NCBI GenBank assembly: GCA_024734555.1
Contig: JANPWX010000654.1
Location: 809,243 to 873,242, forward strand
DNA length: 64,000 nt
From: Trochalopteron elliotii
Lineage: Eukaryota > Chordata > Aves > Passeriformes > Leiothrichidae
Direction of reading: 5' to 3'
Shown: positions 52,501 through 63,892 of the stretch, piece after piece
How positions within the stretch are numbered: position 1 is the first letter of the stretch
Layout of the letters: the number at the start of each line of letters is the position of its first letter
Position numbers and translations under genes: made by a program
The notes under the pieces: model-generated
What the model saw: the letters and a program-made list of their open reading frames with translations, nothing else
Database searches by the model: none
Told to the model about the DNA's origin: nothing

Positions 52501-55500
52501 CAGTCCAGTGGGATTCAGGGATACTCAGGACAAATGCCCAGTTCCTTGCAGCCTCTTTTCACACCACATAACCCTTTGGGAAGATTCCTGAACAGTGTTT
52601 ATCCAGCAATCAGTTAAAGCCTCCCCAGACTCTCTACCTAGCAGGCATTCTCTTTACACCACCATCCAGGAAGCTGCAAGTCTCGTCAGCACTTCACAGT
52701 CCTTATTTTAAATAAATCAAAACTTCAAAACACTTCCCCACCCTGTGCTCCTCACCTCTCTTTGATGCAAAACTGACCCACAGAAACAAGGTAAAGATGA
52801 GCTCTGAGTCAGGAATACTAAAACACTGATTAAACCAGCAGAGCACAGGTTTGGGAGCAGTACAGAGGAATTCTGTACCCTCTGGGACCCAGCCCAGAGC
52901 CAGGAGGACTGGAGCTGCACCAGGACCCGTGTCCCAGGCCAAGGAGCCCAGCTCAGCCCCATCTCAGAGCTGCGTGGCACACACGAAGGAAAATAAAACC
53001 AGGGGGACTTAACAACTTCAAACCCTGGGAACTACTTAATTCACCAGATATTAAGTTTCTTTCCCCCACCCCACCATTTTTCCCTCCCACCTGCCAGGCC
53101 ACCTCATTACTGTCACTCTGCATCAGCTCTTGCTACAGTAGTTTTCTTGGACCTTTGCCCCTTCAGTCAGCTTGAAACCTCTTCCCTATTGTACATCAGA
53201 GTCAATGGGAAATTAATGCAAGTCTTTGCTGGGGGAGGGCAGGGCAGAGGCACCAACGCTTTCTGCTGCTGTCAATACTTCTTTTCCTTCACCCTTCCTG
53301 CCACGGACACTTCACCAACATATTAAGGAGCCTTGTCTGCATTTTACTGAGCTCGCTGAGGTCTCTGGGACTATTCCTCGTGTGCAGAATTGCATAAGCC
53401 CTAGCAGGGTCCTTCTTTATAATACAAAATTCCCAAAGTACAATCTTAATTTAAGCCTGCTCAGTCACAACAATACACCCAGCTGCAGATGTCCCAGCAC
53501 AGGGAATGACTGAGCAGGGGAGAACAACTTCCCAACATTCTTCAGATTTTCTCTGCACTCAAAAAATAGAAGAAATACTTTCAACAGGAGAGCAGTAAAA
53601 TGCCAAAGTTTAGAAGTAACTTATTAATACCGCATGCTGAGCTGACTACAAAGTTTCACAGTAACTTTCAAATTACTCAGCAAACCACAATTTCTACAGC
53701 AATAATATCATAAAAATCATAGGCCACGTTGAACACTACTTACATAGTTTACAGAATTATTCCAGTGACTAAGGCAAACAGAATGTGTGATTTCACGACC
53801 AGAGACTAAATTAAGCTTCAATAATGATTTTTTTAAAAAAAGTCTGATGCTACACTAACCTTGTAATAAGTTTTTTGAGGAAACAGCAGATTAGTGTTTT
53901 CTTGCGAGTGAGATCCTCTGGTGGAGGGGGAATATGAGAGAGATGAAACTGCCTATCTGAAGGAGAAGTGATGGAACTGACCATATACAAAGTACTGTCA
54001 AATACACAAAGTAATCTTTTAATCTTTTTCTGCTATGGGCTTCACAGCTGAACAAAGCATTTAATAACGTGCTTTGAGCCCATGCTGATTCAGCAAAGCA
54101 CTTACCCACATGCTTATGCCAACTTAAGTGTATGCTTAAGTGCTTCCACACAATGGGAGCAGAGAAGATTCAGGCCCTGAGATGAACCATTTTCTGAAAC
54201 AAGCCATTTTTCCCTAAGATGACTGACTATTTACAGCTTCTCTTCATAGCATGACCCAAAACGTGTTTAAAGAGAACAGTAAAATACAACTGAGAAGTCA
54301 AATAACTATTAGGAACAGCAAAGACTCAAGGCAGAGCTTAATGGACTAGAATTGTTCTTTTCTCCTTCTCAGCACAACATACATCTTGATGCCCCACCTT
54401 GCCCTGTTTCAGTGGCTCTCCTCTAAAAATAAGTTCCAAGTTCCCTTAATGCTTTGGATTTCACAACATTTATGAGACTATCACCAGAGTCAACAGGCTA
54501 AAAAAAGAATCCATTAGCATTAACTGGCCTGTCACTGGCAGTGACAAATAAATGAATTTGATGGTTTTAGATCAGTCATTAGTAGACCTACCCCCAGGCT
54601 GGTAAAGGCTCAGCACTTTGCAGAGATGTACTCAATCTGGAAGCAGAGGGGGATGCACAGGGGTGTTAGCATGCTGCTCTCCTTCCATTTCCCTGACCTC
54701 CCTACCTTGAAACCTTTCCTGGCATATACAAGTGCACAAAAGTCACCTGGTAGATGCCATTAAAAATAATCCAACAGTACAGAAAAACAGAGACAATGCA
54801 GAACCTCCTTTTTTAAAAAAAATCCCATGTTAGACAGTGTCCAATTTTAATTTTTAGTTAGCAGAATGTCAAAGAGAAGGAAAGTAAATTAGGACTGTTC
54901 TTAACATGAAAGACATCCTTAGGCAATGAGAATGGAAATACAGACATTTTAACAAGTACAAGACAGTCTGTGGGGATTCAGGACAACATGAACAATCTAC
55001 CTGAGTGACTGGGGAGAAGAAATAAATGTTTACATCTCAAAAAAACAACAGAGTTACAAAAATCTAGCCCAGCTCTTGTTTCTGACAGAACCCACTGCAC
55101 TCCACAGAAAGCCCTGCACAGCCCCTTCTTCCTCTGGCTGTGACATCCAAGGTCAGAGATCACCCTCTGCCCCAGCAACACCACAGAGAGCACAAACCCC
55201 AGCCCAGAGACAAGGGCTTTAAAACCCTCATCCTCCACTGCCTGGAGCTGCCTTCACCAGCCAAGACTCAGACTCTGAAACTTTTCCATTGGCCTGTCCA
55301 ATGCCAGAGGGAAGCAAATTCTTGGAGCAGCTTACCCTGGACAAGGCTGGTTGAACAAGACACCCAAAGAGTGGCTGTGGAGCACCCACAGAAATGCCCC
55401 ACACCATCTGGGAGGGGCTTCACACTACTCTGACACAAATAACACCATGATTATTATCAATCATTATCAACTACACATCCATGCCTGATGCCAAGAGCAG

Positions 55501-57737
55501 GAAAAGTCCTATTTATTCCATCCAGACCTGCAAATGCAGGGGAATCTAAAAAGAACTTTAAAAAATTATCAGGAAAAGGTCTGACCTTGCTGCTCTTTAC
55601 AGCCTGGTGGGGAAGAAAGGGTGGCAGGAAAGGAAGAATCTTGAGTTCTGCTATTGTGTCCAGGTCACATTCTTTTGAGGAAAAAAAAAGAAACTTCAAA
55701 GTCTACCTAACACCTAAAATAAGATGGGAAGTAGTATGATAACCTGGAGGAGTTTACAGGCAGAAGCAGGGGAGAAAACAAACAGAACTCTTGATTTTCA
55801 ATGTCCATCATTTGCTCTGGAATAAAATCTCTCCCTGCTACTCTGGCTGAGGCTTATCAGACAGCCAAGGGACTCAGACACCCCACCCACAGTTAACTTA
55901 ATTGGAATCAGACATCCAAATCCACTGGTTAGCTTAAAAAAAAAAAATCCCAGGTTAGCCCGGGTGTTATTCTGAAAGGGCATGCCCTCCATTTGCTGCT
56001 CTGGAACAGGCAGCTTCACATGGCTTTAACCAGCAGCTTCTCACAAGAAAGGAGAGCTGTTGACCCTGCCTCTTCCCCAAGAAGAAGGACCAGATGTGCA
56101 CAACTGCTCAGAGCCCACGTGCCCAGGCAGACAGGAAACCCAGCTGGGGCACAGAGGGGCCAGGCCAGCCCTGCACAACCTCTGTGACAGTGACACATCT
56201 AATAAAGACATGGGTGTCCTGCATCCCCAGCCCACTACCAGACAAAATACCTCTCTCCCCAAATCAACTCCTTCTGCTGTTCTGTGACCAAATGCCCACC
56301 AGTGTTCTACACCCAATCCATGCAGAATGGACCCCAAATTAAAATATGCAGAGGCCAACTGCACTCAGGGTCACCAGCAGACAGGAGAGCAGACACACAG
56401 AGCCAGCCCATGCCAGGGATCCACAGGAGCAGCTCCAGCAGCAGCTGGTACCTCCCTGCCTTTCCCTTCCATTGCAGGAAGGCTCCACACCACAGCCAGC
56501 AGGGCACAGCCACAATGCTCACACACCTTACTGCAGCTTGTGTCACTGGGAGCAACTCCCAAGCACACGTATCATGGCCCTGCAGTAAGTGCAGGAAGAA
56601 CAAGCACCTCAGTCCCACCCTGGAGGAACCTGAGCACAAAATACATTTCTGTGGGCAGCCTCACTAACTGTAAAGTTTGGCACAAGTTTTACCTGCCTCT
56701 GTTTGACTCTGCACAACAAAGCATCCAAATTCCTACACCAAAGACATTTTCATGGCCAAGGAGCTACTTCATCGACCGAGGCTGCTGTCCTTTTGCTCTT
56801 CAGGCTTGTTTTGGTTTGTTTTTGAAATAAATGCCCTGAGGCAGAGGCGTGAGGGAGGAACTTGCTTGCATTTGAAAATATCTAATGAACATGTTAAACT
56901 GGATAAGGCTTCTCCAACCTAACAGAGCAGGTAACATCAGAAATAGCAGGCTGTGTCTAATAGTAAGTCAAATTATTGTGGTCCTCAATATTCAAAAGGG
57001 GGTACAAAACTACTGGTGCCCCATCACTGCTGCGTTTTAAGGATTTTTTAAGTCAGAGAGTTATAAATGATCTTCTGTTACAGAGTGCCTTCCAGCACTC
57101 AGAAACAAGACAGATTTTTATCAAGGAACAGCAGCCCCGAGGAAGGAGACATATATTCACCAGAATCCCAACAGTTAAGCCCTGCAGCAAATTTCCTAAA
57201 ACAATGGCTTCAAGTGGTGCTGGCCTTCCCAAGGAGAGCAGGATTACACATCCCAGTAATCCACTGGAGGCAACCAGGAGGATTTTCTGCGAGGGTCACT
57301 CTAAGGAAATCAGGGAAGAATGCAGGGCTGTTACAACCTGCCACTGCTTGCTCAGGAGCCAATCTGCATCACCAGAGAGGTGTCAAATCTGGAGATGGGG
57401 TTTAAAAAGCCCCCAGGAAAGCGTTTTACTGGGCTGGGGTTTGCAGGGGCAGGGCTGGGCAGTGACCATGGAGCAGGAGGGGAAGGGAGAAGTGAGGGTG
57501 ACTCCACAGGAGCAGCACGGGCACAGGGACCAGCAAAGGCAGTGGCAAAGCTCAGCTGTGCCCACTGAGGAGTTCAGGACAGGGATGGATGGAGAGAAGC
57601 ACGAGAAGGGGAAATGCACCCCCAGCCTTGCTCCACCTCAGCCCCCATCACTGCCACGAAAATCACAGGAAAAGAAAAAAAACCCAAAACAAATCCCCGT
57701 TTTGCTGAACATAGGAATCAAGAAGGAAGATTACTCA

Positions 57738-57740
<3 letters not shown>

Positions 57741-57768
<28 letters not shown>
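57741..57768. repeat. (AAAAC)n microsatellite
   Basis: Four to five AAAAC units preceded by a run of seven A. It lies at the 3' end of the longest plus-strand open frame of the area (56976-57791) and contributes the Lys/Asn/Thr-rich end of that spurious translation. Confidence 0.95.
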
Positions 57769-58786
57769 CCCAATTCTCCTCTTGCACCTAGAGAGAGAGA
57801 CAGAGACATTTCATTAAATGCCATTAATCTCCACAGACCCAAGCATTAGCTAGTTAATTAGACTAAAGTACAGTCACATTTTAACGCTGAGCATTCGCTA
57901 TTCAACTGGGATAAATGAACAACGAAAGTCCCAAACCTTAATTCAGTATCTAATTAAAAAAACAGAAAACAAAATATTCAGATTATGAAATGCTTGCCAG
58001 AATAATACATCATAATTGATGTAAAATCTGCTCTTTATTGCATCTGATTTTCTTCAGTCTTCAAATTAGGCTGTTTTCAATCTTCAGATTTTTTTTCAAG
58101 TGCCCCGTAGAAATCCCAACACTTTAGAAAGGACAAATGTGTAAAAAGCAGCAACAGACACTGCTGACCTCTCCAGAGAGAGCGAGTCCCTGCTAAGAGT
58201 GGAATTTAACATCCATTCCAGCATTTGCCCCACGCTTGAAAGATGTCTGTTACCAAAAACCAAGGAAAAAAAATCCCCCCCTACGTGTAGAAAAACAAAA
58301 TCCCCTTTGTCAATACGACCTGATTTTGCATTCCTTAACACAAAAATTTAACTCACTAATATCCTCGATGTAAAACATGTCCTGTTTTTTTTAACTGTTA
58401 GAGAAGAAATCACATGGGACAGCTTAACAGCTCTGTTGTAAGCATTACAAACTTCTCCAAATAACACTGTAAAAACAGATAACTGGCACTGAAGACAGTT
58501 TAAAATGTAAATTAACCTTTAAAAGGCATTGGGAAGGAGGATAGGCACATCAAGCACAAGATCAAAATTCTGGTAACTTTAAATTGTATGTTACAGATGG
58601 CATCAATCCAACAACATAATCCAGAAGCCACAAGCCCCACACACTATAAACTCTTTGCTCAGTGCAGAAGCAAGCCAGGCACACTATTATTCACCAATTA
58701 GTTATTAGATATGTCCTAGGAAGAAAAGAACCTCTAAACATTTGCGTACATTAGCCTGGATTAAAATTCTGCAAGTAGGCTGTCTC

Positions 58787-58805
58787 TTTTTTTTTTTTTT
58801 TTTTT
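58787..58805. repeat. (T)19 homopolymer
   Basis: Nineteen Ts in a row, then CCTTTTT. In the sense of the host gene this is an A run, about 1.07 kb past the exon. I found no recognisable retrocopy joined to it. Confidence 0.97.
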
Positions 58806-59310
58806 CCTTTTTAAGAACTCCCCAGCACCTCTCCTGTGCTGTGCCTGGGGGTTTTAAATGACATAGGGTTTTTCCTAGATGCCAATTTTGTGCAATACTT
58901 AACATCATGGTTCAACACACACAGTCACACTGCTTGCTTTCATGAGGAGCTGCATGCAGTAACAGTTCAGGCAGTTGGTCAGGTAAGTTTCCCACCACCA
59001 ACTTCAAACCACTTTTCCTTACTGACATGCATCTACAACTTTGCAGCCTTTTCCTCCCATTTTTACCAGAAGACTGAAGTTACCCAAGATGACAAGTGTG
59101 TACACAAGTACCATACATCAGTTAAATTAAGTTTTTCCGATAAGACTCTCAAAAACAAATTTAAAAAAAAGTCAATTACTAAAGTTTTCTTTCAGCCTCT
59201 GGCTTTCAAAATTCACAGGCTGCAAGTTCGGCTTTGAAACTGATTTGTTTTCATTAGGCACGACCTAAAGAGCAACAACCACTTGTGTTCCACAAGCAGC
59301 TCCTCCAGGA

Positions 59311-59350
59311 GAAATGGCACCCAGCGGTACCTGGAGGGAGCACACAGGCA
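59311..59350 (+). repeat. Dispersed 40-bp repeat, copy 1
   Basis: Aligns without gaps to 60931-60970 at 34 of 40 positions. It starts with an identical GAAATGGCACCCAG and shares TGGAGGGAGCA and the end CAGGCA. It lies about 530 bp past the Musashi exon. I do not recognise the family. Confidence 0.6.
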
Positions 59351-59659
59351 GAGGTGTCTGTGTCCCTGGCCACACCACGGCCAGGCCACTGCTCCAGCCA
59401 GCCTGACCAGCTGGACACTCACACCCCACTGTTCCCCTGCTCCTGCAGAGCATCCCTCAGCAGCCCCCAGAGCTGGGAGCCTCAGCACAAACTCGCCCTC
59501 CGAGGCTCGCACACAGCCCCGCACACATCTCTTGAGTTACACAAAAGAAAATTTGCAAACAATGAAAGGCAGAGACGTCTCCCCATCCATCACAACCACA
59601 GAACTGAAAGCTCAGCTCAAAACAAGCCCGAAGCCTGCACTTAATCCAAACACTCCTGA

Positions 59660-59770
59660 CAAACACCGGGCACAGCACGGAGCAGCCGCCCGGCGCGGGG
59701 CTGCGGCACAACCGGCCCCGGCACAACCGGCCCCGGAGCAGCCTCGGGGCCACAGCACTGATCCCCCCCA
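59660..59770. promoter_or_regulatory. Small CpG-dense patch with 15-bp tandem duplication
   Basis: About 12 CpG dinucleotides fall between 59667 and 59747, against very few per kilobase in most of the intron. Inside it GGCACAACCGGCCCC is exactly duplicated at 59705-59719 and 59720-59734. It starts about 130 bp past the exon in the direction of transcription. It is too short for a standard CpG island. It could be a weak intragenic promoter or enhancer, or simply a GC-rich repeat; the sequence does not decide. Confidence 0.4.
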
Positions 59771-59872
59771 GAGCAGCTCTAAAAGCTTTCACTGCCAATC
59801 CCCCGGCTGAAACACGAACTGCCTGGCAACAATGATTCTCTGTGTGCCTGAAATCCTATTATCGATCCTCCT

Positions 59873-59878
59873 ACTTAC
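59873..59878 (-). other. 5' splice site (donor) of the Musashi exon
   Basis: On the minus strand the bases directly after the exon read GTAAGT, following an exon that ends AAG. This is an optimal match to the U1 snRNA consensus (MAG|GTRAGT), so strong constitutive recognition is expected. Confidence 0.93.
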
Positions 59879-59920
59879 CTTGGGCTGTGCTCGTCGGGGA
59901 AACGCAACTTTAGGGTCAAT
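59879..59920 (-). CDS. MSI2: Internal coding exon of Musashi RNA-binding protein (probably MSI2)
   Basis: Read on the minus strand, the 42 bases give 14 codons: IDPKVAFPRRAQPK. I recognise this as the invariant end of RRM1 and start of the inter-RRM linker in Musashi proteins, about residues 91-104 of human MSI2 by recalled numbering. Musashi proteins bind UAG-containing motifs in mRNA 3' UTRs and control translation. In the family, the Phe and following Arg of this stretch (F97 and R100 in MSI2) lie at the RRM1 RNA-binding surface. Both exon boundaries are phase 0. The donor is AAG|GTAAGT, a full consensus match, and the acceptor follows a C/T-rich tract ending CTCAG. The frame has no stop and no start because it is internal. 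MSI1 encodes the same peptide, so the paralogue call rests on the very long intron downstream. The exon identity is near certain; the MSI2 assignment is likely. Confidence 0.93.
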
Positions 59921-59949
59921 CTGAGGAAAAAGAAAGGGGGAAATCAACA
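59921..59949 (-). other. 3' splice site, polypyrimidine tract and branch point
   Basis: Read on the minus strand, the exon is preceded by an almost pure C/T run (CCCCCTTTCTTTTTCCTCAG) ending in the acceptor AG. The heptamer TGTTGAT at 59943-59949 fits the YNYURAY branch-point consensus and puts the branch adenosine about 24 nt from the exon, within the usual 18-40 nt. The set is complete and strong, which supports a functional exon and not a pseudogene fragment. Confidence 0.88.
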
Positions 59950-60930
59950 GGGTAGCTTTGGTTGTCAGTTTACATTATTTTGATTTTAAATCACTGAATT
60001 ATTAATCCCTCATTTCTCAGGCTTGTAGTTCAGCACACCGGGTCATCCAGAGCTACTCTGGAAACGATAGGTCACAGTCTGGGTTTGTCTGGGGAGTTTG
60101 GCAGGGGCAGGGAGATGGGAAGAGAGGAAGGAAACATCTCTTGTGCACTTCTCCTCCATCATCTTCTGGGCAGCAACCCCCGTGGGTGCTCAGGATCAGT
60201 CCCTGGGTGCTGCCTCTCCCACCAAAACTGCATGTTGAGGATGATCCCCATGCCCTAGAGGTTGCACAGAAAGAGGGCCAGCACTCCTGACTAACATCTT
60301 ATCTCGGTGGCTTTGACACCTGCCCCTTCCTGCACTTGGGTTTGCGGTTACTACTTCTTTTCTGCTTTGTTTTGCTAACTGACAAGCAACACCACACAAA
60401 AAAGGAAAGTCAAAACCAAAGTCAAATTACTCACATTTCAATTATTAAAACTGAAACATTCGAAGGACTAGAGTCTCCTTCATAATAATATGCCAAACTG
60501 ATCTGATTTATTCACTTTCAAAGAAAATATGTAAGCAATGGAAAGCTCCAAAGGGGCATTTCTGGGATGGAGTGGGAAGGGAAGAGAGTAAGTTACAAAC
60601 GAGTTCGATGTGTGTGAAATACACACGGACTGAAATCAGAAGTAAACAACTTCCTAAAAAAGGTTTCCCATTAAGGAGTTACTTGAACTATCCATGAATG
60701 AAGCACGTCACCAGGGGAAAAAAAAAAAATCCTTGCTCTACCCCCCACCCTGTTTTAAGATGCAGCGTTGGCTCCCCTTGCACTGCATGAATTAGCACGT
60801 CCCCTCTGCATTCCAAAATGCTAATTCTGCAACCTCACACGCAACTTCACAGGGGTCATCTCTAAAAAGGGACTCCTCTCTCCCATTCAAAAATTACATG
60901 AAACCAAAAAGGCACCACAGCACACGCAAA

Positions 60931-60970
60931 GAAATGGCACCCAGTGGTGTTTGGAGGGAGCAGGCAGGCA
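60931..60970 (+). repeat. Dispersed 40-bp repeat, copy 2
   Basis: Partner of 59311-59350 in the same orientation, exactly 1,620 bp away and on the other side of the exon. The similarity fades within a few bases on both sides, so any ancestral duplicated segment is short or badly decayed. Confidence 0.6.
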
Positions 60971-62018
60971 GAAGGTTGGATGTAAACAAAAACATCAGAT
61001 CTTTTAACAACAGCCCCCCTTCAATGACAGTAAAATGCCTGTGTGCTGCTGCTTTCACTTCTGGGTCTCAGCAGCACCTGCATGCAGACATCTTCTACAG
61101 AAAGGGTCTGCAAAAGGATGTTTTAAAGTACCAGATCCTACCTGAACTGTGCAACCTGCAACTGCTTTCAGTGTTGCCTGTACAACCAACTGATGCCACT
61201 AATAACTGGCTGTGTTAGGTATATTCAGAAGGACAGGCTTTTTTTTAGAGTTTGGTTTGGCTTTTGTTGTGTTTCCCCCCCTCCCAAGCAAACCCTGATG
61301 AAGAAGAGGAGATGTTTCCATTTGGTATAGTTATTCCTGAGGTGATAAATATTCCTGTCACTGCTAAAAACCACGGGCCTCTCCTAAAAAGCAGTTTTAC
61401 TCAATTAATTTGTCAAAATGGGAAATACCGCAGACATTTGATGTGCAACTGATAAACTGATTTGCCTCCATCAGATACAAATATTGTATCTTTTTTTAGG
61501 ACACACCTGAGAAATGAGCGATTACATGCCACTTTATTGTTCAAAAAGCATAAAAAGTAAAATTATTTATCTAGAAAGCTAACCTTTTCATAGAGATTAA
61601 CATTATCTACAAATATATTCAGCACTGACTAGGCATTTGTCTACTGGGGAAATACAACAGGTACGGATTTTCCACAGCGATACCCAAAGGTGGAAAAATA
61701 AGCACATTTCTATGTTTGCTCCAAAACTACAAGTTTTCCCACCAAAGAACACCAGGCCCACCAGAGGGACATCACTGCAAAGTCCTGCTGGTAAAAAGCT
61801 GGGAGAGCCATTAAACTCCAAAGCAACACATTCATTTTTGAAGGTCAGTTCAAAGAGCATGGAGTCCCTTGCACCACAGCGACAGATTTTCTAAAAGAAG
61901 TGAATTTTCCTTCCCAAAACCTTTTGGATAAACACCATGAGCCTTTGAAGACAAACACTAGCAATGAACGTGGCAAATCCATACCTTTTGCATAACCCTG
62001 TCAACTATTTAAACAACC

Positions 62019-62085
62019 AAAAAGGAAAAAAAAACAAAACAAAACAAAACAAAAAAAATCAAAGTTCTACCAAAAAAAAAAAAAA
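62019..62085. repeat. A-rich low-complexity tract with (AAAAC)n core
   Basis: AAAAC units at 62026-62058 are flanked by A runs, followed by a 14-A run near 62072-62085 and then a short TTAG-repeat-like ATTAGTTAGTTAGG. It resembles a worn poly(A) tail, but nothing recognisable is attached to it. Confidence 0.92.
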
Positions 62086-63807
62086 TTAGTTAGTTAGGTA
62101 CAATTCTACTTACTGTATCTACAAGTCCTCTAGGAAATGACTATAATACTATTTCTGATATGAATGGCCATTACCTAAACAAAGCTTTTAACGTAACTGT
62201 AAACAAGAGCGACGTTTCCATGCCAATACCCAACCGATCTGCCTCCTGTGCTGAACGTTGAAACAGAGTCAAATGCCTTGTTATACTGCACAACAGTTAC
62301 TACAATACTCTACAAATACACGCCTGAAAGGACCTGCCTGGCTCTGTGGTTTACTTGTAAGCTGCGTTACTGATTCTAAGGTCAGTTTTGTATTTGGATT
62401 GATTCAATCATTATCACACAACCAACACCGAGGCAGATTTGCCCTGGTGAAGCTCTTCACCCCTCCCCCAGAGAAGAGCAAATTAATACATTGCAGGGAC
62501 TAGACTGTGATACAAGAAAAAAGCTGGGGGAGGACCTAATTATAGTCAGAAATATGACAGGGTGTCCTCCCATGATTTTTTTTTAAAACTCTCGTTCAAG
62601 ATACTGTTTGCCTTTGTTCTTCTTATCTAAATTTATCTTTAAAAACACATAGAGAATATAGCTGTACATGAAAAGTCTGGTGAGTTTAATTTCAGGAGCA
62701 CGGCTGAATCAGTTATCTTACCATATCTGATTAAACCTAAAATCAAATTATTAAGGCATGTGAAAGCATGGGCTTCGTGTTCAGGCAAGCCCAGCAGAAT
62801 CTGTAGGTCGAATTAAAACACTAGATTCCACCTGCTTCTACATGAGCTTTAGGCTTTTTGTTTCCATATAAATTACATTTTTAAAAAAACATATCCTCAC
62901 GTTTGCTTCCTGCTTCTCCCTTTCTTCATTTAACCATAATCTCGCACACACAGGCACCCACGAGATGTTGCAGCACCGAGACAGGATTGCTCCTAACACC
63001 AGGCTCAGGTAAAAATAAAACCCTTAAGCCCCAGAACACAGCCTATAAACCCCAGGGGCAGCGAGGACCACGCTGGATCTGCCCAGCAGAATGTCTCTGC
63101 AGACAGTTCCACCAGCAGCAGCCTTCCCTTCCCAAAACACAGCCCCCTCCAGAGCCAGCAGCACCAGAGCACTGATGACCTCTACCAGTGTCCTTCCCCC
63201 CTCCCCTCCCAGCTTTGCCGAGCTTCAAAACTACAACCAAGTAGGAGGCACAAAACTTCATCTTTTTGCTTGGCCTTGACCACAGGGAGAAAACAGGGCC
63301 CAGAGCTGCACTTGCCCCATACCTTTTGTTTGACCCAACACTGAAAACACCATATTGGGGCAGGGGGCAAAGTCAGGTGTGGAATTTTTTTTTTTTTAAA
63401 TCCCAAACAAATTTAATGCTTATTAAAAAAAAAAATCAGCTGCATCTCACAAGCATTTTTTTTCCTTATGTTATGCCCTGGAGACTGAGCGCAGCCAAAA
63501 GCTCTGGAGAAAAAACAACACATTAGGACTTGTGCTTCTCTACCACATCCACTCTCCAGCTCTCGCAGAGCTTCCCATAAATTACCCTGTGCATTTCGCA
63601 GGGGCCCTGCCATCACAGGTGAGGGGACCTCTCCAAAAAATGACTTTGGGAAATGACACGAGCAGCAGCTTTCACGGTCTGACAGTAAGTCACTCACACC
63701 TTGAAACACGCTCAACAAAACATAAATAATCAATCAAAAGAATCACAAAGTTCCCTGCAGAAAGCATGCCGCAGCCCAACACCAAAAAAAAGTTGGATTT
63801 TACTCCA

Positions 63808-63892
63808 CAGCGTTTTCAATGTCACCGCTCAATAAAATATAAGGCCGGGGGAGGAGCCAGCGGTCGGTATGGGCGAATTCGGGATTTCGGGG
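63808..63892 (+). promoter_or_regulatory. CpG-containing patch with TATA-like sequence at right edge
   Basis: Eight CpG dinucleotides lie in about 85 bp. An AAAATATAAGG segment at 63834-63844 is followed directly by CCGGGGGAGGAGCC, a TATA-like plus GC-rich arrangement on the plus strand. No transcription start or first exon can be seen and the window ends shortly after. It may be an isolated patch or the rim of a CpG island lying to the right. Confidence 0.25.

Larger units (their letters stand above)
51100..59300. other. Intronic DNA without recognisable genes
   Basis: It includes the longest plus-strand open frame of the window, 271 residues at 56976-57791. That frame has no domain, is overlapped by frames in other phases and ends in an AAAAC microsatellite. 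Otherwise AT-rich segments (53560-54560, 57800-58700) alternate with moderately GC-rich ones. No interspersed repeat was recognised. Confidence 0.65.
1..59878 (-). other. MSI2: Large intron downstream of the Musashi exon (left end not in window)
   Basis: Nothing from the donor at 59878 to the left edge could be recognised as the next Musashi exon, which should encode MVTRTKKIFVGGLS at the start of RRM2. I looked on the minus strand for the expected KKIFVGG coding pattern and for the QYFEQFGK segment and found neither. The intron is therefore at least 59.9 kb if no exon was missed. Introns this long fit MSI2 and not the compact MSI1. The stretch carries only short, overlapping open frames, a few CR1 remnants, tandem repeats and microsatellites, listed separately. 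Another gene nested in the left part cannot be fully excluded by eye. Confidence 0.75.

Noticed and set aside
56976..57791. Open frame of 271 residues on the plus strand
   Set aside because: No recognisable domain or signal, overlapped by frames in other phases, and it runs into an AAAAC microsatellite. It is antisense to the host gene, with no promoter or splice evidence.
59213..59524. Minus-strand frame of 103 residues just past the exon
   Set aside because: It starts beyond the donor site, does not continue the Musashi protein and overlaps the dispersed 40-bp repeat.
62019..62085. Possible poly(A) tail of a processed retrocopy
   Set aside because: No gene-like sequence or target-site duplication could be recognised beside it, so it is treated as low-complexity DNA.
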